Shown: piece after piece, positions 5,627-6,619 of the stretch
Layout: each line of letters begins with the position of its first letter
How positions within the stretch are numbered: the first letter of the stretch is position 1
Origin: Muribaculaceae bacterium
Lineage (GTDB): Bacteria > Bacteroidota > Bacteroidia > Bacteroidales > Muribaculaceae
DNA: 6,619 nt
Direction of reading: 5' to 3'
Assembly (NCBI GenBank): GCA_024400895.1
Contig: JAKSMA010000139.1
Coordinates: 1 to 6,619, forward strand
Translations under genes and position numbers: made by a program
The notes under the pieces: generated by a model
Seen by the model: the letters and a program-made list of their open reading frames with translations, nothing else
The model's database searches: none
What the model was told of the DNA's origin: nothing

Positions 5627-6595
5627 ATGAAAAAGATGATTTTGGCCATCGGTATGGTGATGGCATTGGGCTTACAAAGTGCTTCTGCAGCAACAGAGGC
5701 TGATTTCAAGGCTCAACAAGACTCATTGAGCAAGGCATACGGAAAATATTTCGGTTCGGTGCTTTCATATATGAGTGAACAACAGAAGAACATTAATATC
5801 GACGATTTCTTTAAGGCATTCGACATCGTGATGCAGGCCGACACTGCAAACCAAGGCTATATGAATGGCCTGTTTGTGGGGATGGAATTGACCAGCAAGA
5901 TGATGCAAAACAAGAATCAAAAGGGTGTTGTGCTCAATAAAGACCTTATGATTCAGGCATTGAAGGATGCAGTGAACACCAAGGGCCTCGACCAAAGTGC
6001 CGTTAGCCGCGTGTATAGCGATATGGCTGTGCGCGAACAAAACATTGAACTCATGGCGCGTGCTTTCAATCCAAAAACGAAAGCCATGAAGAAGGCTGGC
6101 GAAGAATATGTGGCAAAACTTCTCGCTTCGGGTGAAGGTTATGTGCAGACTCCTTCTGGATTGGTGTATAAGATGGTGAAGCAAGGCAATGGCAAGACTT
6201 TTGGCGACAATGAAGACGTGCGCATGCTCTACACCGGTAAGCATGTCGATGGATCGGTGTTCGACAGCAGCCGCGACACTACCGTGCTCAACTCGGGCCG
6301 CGTGGTGCCTGGCTTTAAGGAAGCTTTGATGCTGATGAGCCCAGGCGCAGAAATGATTGCCGTACTCCCCAGCGACATCGCTTATGGCGACAATGGCGCA
6401 GGACGCCGTCAGAATGGTGAATTTTCAATCAACCCTGGTGAAACCCTCATTTTCACCATCCAAACTTTTGAACCAAAGGCAAAAACTGAAGAAAAGGCAG
6501 TGGAGCCAGCAGTGGCAAAGGGCAAAAGTGAAGCCAAGGCAAAAACAGCCAAGGCAGGCGAAATGCCAAAACCAAAAAAAAAAAAAAGAAAATAA
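5627..6595 (+). CDS. Exported FKBP-type peptidyl-prolyl isomerase with doubled helical module and lysine-rich tail
   Basis: A 322-residue protein with a signal-peptidase-I leader (MKK, hydrophobic core, S-A-S-A, cleavage after Ala21) and no lipobox, so likely soluble in the periplasm. Two FKBP_N-like helical units follow (about 34-71 and 78-118), matching the 295-residue lipoprotein encoded at 3909-4796, then a helical linker (about 120-168). The FKBP domain spans about 173-282. Tyr202 (YTG), Phe212/Asp213 (FDSS), Val226/Val227, Tyr253 (AYG) and Phe276 are kept. Leu221 replaces one pocket Phe and Phe230 replaces the Trp. The loop after Tyr253 is longer than in the other copies, with GRRQNGEFS added. 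Residues 284-322 form a disordered tail with 14 Lys, one Arg and five Glu, ending in PKKKKRK. It is probably a dimeric folding factor whose tail binds acidic partners (inference). It follows the preceding FKBP gene by 153 bp with no promoter box seen between them, so co-transcription is plausible. Confidence 0.9.
   Translation: MKKMILAIGMVMALGLQSASAATEADFKAQQDSLSKAYGKYFGSVLSYMSEQQKNINIDDFFKAFDIVMQADTANQGYMNGLFVGMELTSKMMQNKNQKGVVLNKDLMIQALKDAVNTKGLDQSAVSRVYSDMAVREQNIELMARAFNPKTKAMKKAGEEYVAKLLASGEGYVQTPSGLVYKMVKQGNGKTFGDNEDVRMLYTGKHVDGSVFDSSRDTTVLNSGRVVPGFKEALMLMSPGAEMIAVLPSDIAYGDNGAGRRQNGEFSINPGETLIFTIQTFEPKAKTEEKAVEPAVAKGKSEAKAKTAKAGEMPKPKKKKRK
5718..5732 (+). repeat. 15-base match between two FKBP genes, copy 2
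   Basis: Second copy of AAGACTCATTGAGCA (first at 3991-4005), in the same codon phase and encoding the same D-S-L-S at the start of the first helical module. It supports common descent of these two FKBP genes. Confidence 0.6.
6574..6587 (+). repeat. A14 homopolymer at the end of the last FKBP gene
   Basis: Fourteen consecutive A encode the final lysines just before the stop at 6593-6595. With 13 A the protein would end PKKKKENK at the TAG 6597-6599. With 15 or 12 A the frame would run past the window end. Such tracts are prone to polymerase slippage and to sequencing or assembly error, so the exact C-terminus is uncertain. Confidence 0.8.
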
Positions 6596-6599
6596 ATAG

Positions 6600-6613
6600 G
6601 CCGCATTCCCGGC
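6600..6613 (+). terminator. Possible start of a terminator, cut by the window end
   Basis: GCCG (6600-6603) and CGGC (6610-6613) can form a short G+C stem with a six-base loop, just after the stop of the last FKBP gene. The following bases (ACAACA) show no T-run before the window ends, and four base pairs is short, so this is only a candidate. Confidence 0.2.
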
Positions 6614-6619
6614 ACAACA

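Noticed and set aside
6572..6592. Resemblance of the C-terminal PKKKKRK to a nuclear localisation signal
   Set aside because: The protein is bacterial and exported to the periplasm. The match follows from the A14 tract and lysine-rich composition.

Overview
The window looks like a chromosomal piece of a Bacteroidales bacterium (Prevotella, Muribaculaceae or a relative). The grounds are a PorX-type response regulator with a PglZ effector domain, a cluster of FKBP-type prolyl isomerases with lipoprotein signals, AT-rich leaders without Shine-Dalgarno sequences, and -7 boxes of the Bacteroidetes form TAnnTTTG. I see no RNA gene, insertion sequence, phage gene or CRISPR array. The genus is an inference from recalled families; no search was run.

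The window splits into two divergent blocks around a 130-bp AT-rich control region (3136-3265). The left block runs on the minus strand, in order of transcription: a CobB-like sirtuin (2434-3135), porX (876-2423) and an exported alpha/beta-hydrolase (66-869). The gaps are only 10 and 6 bp, so they are almost certainly one operon. Two AT-rich inverted repeats follow the last stop codon.

The right block runs on the plus strand and holds four consecutive FKBP-type peptidyl-prolyl isomerases. They are a cytoplasmic FklB-like enzyme (3266-3865), a large lipoprotein (3909-4796), a small lipoprotein (4967-5473) and a signal-peptidase-I exported protein with a lysine-rich tail (5627-6595). Together they place the same catalytic fold in the cytoplasm, on a membrane facing the periplasm, and in the soluble periplasm. 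The first two are 43 bp apart and probably co-transcribed. A 170-bp gap with two hairpins separates the second and third and may hold a terminator and a new start. A 153-bp gap that looks like decayed coding sequence separates the third and fourth.

The likely themes are envelope protein folding (right block) and a signalling and deacylation operon that includes the T9SS-type regulator PorX (left block). No wholly new system is evident. The points most worth a second look are the unequal build of the four FKBPs (one, two, zero and two N-terminal helical modules), the Trp-to-Phe change in the pocket of the three exported copies, the zinc-cysteine-poor sirtuin encoded with PorX, the coding-like spacer at 5474-5602, and the A14 tract that encodes the basic end of the last FKBP.
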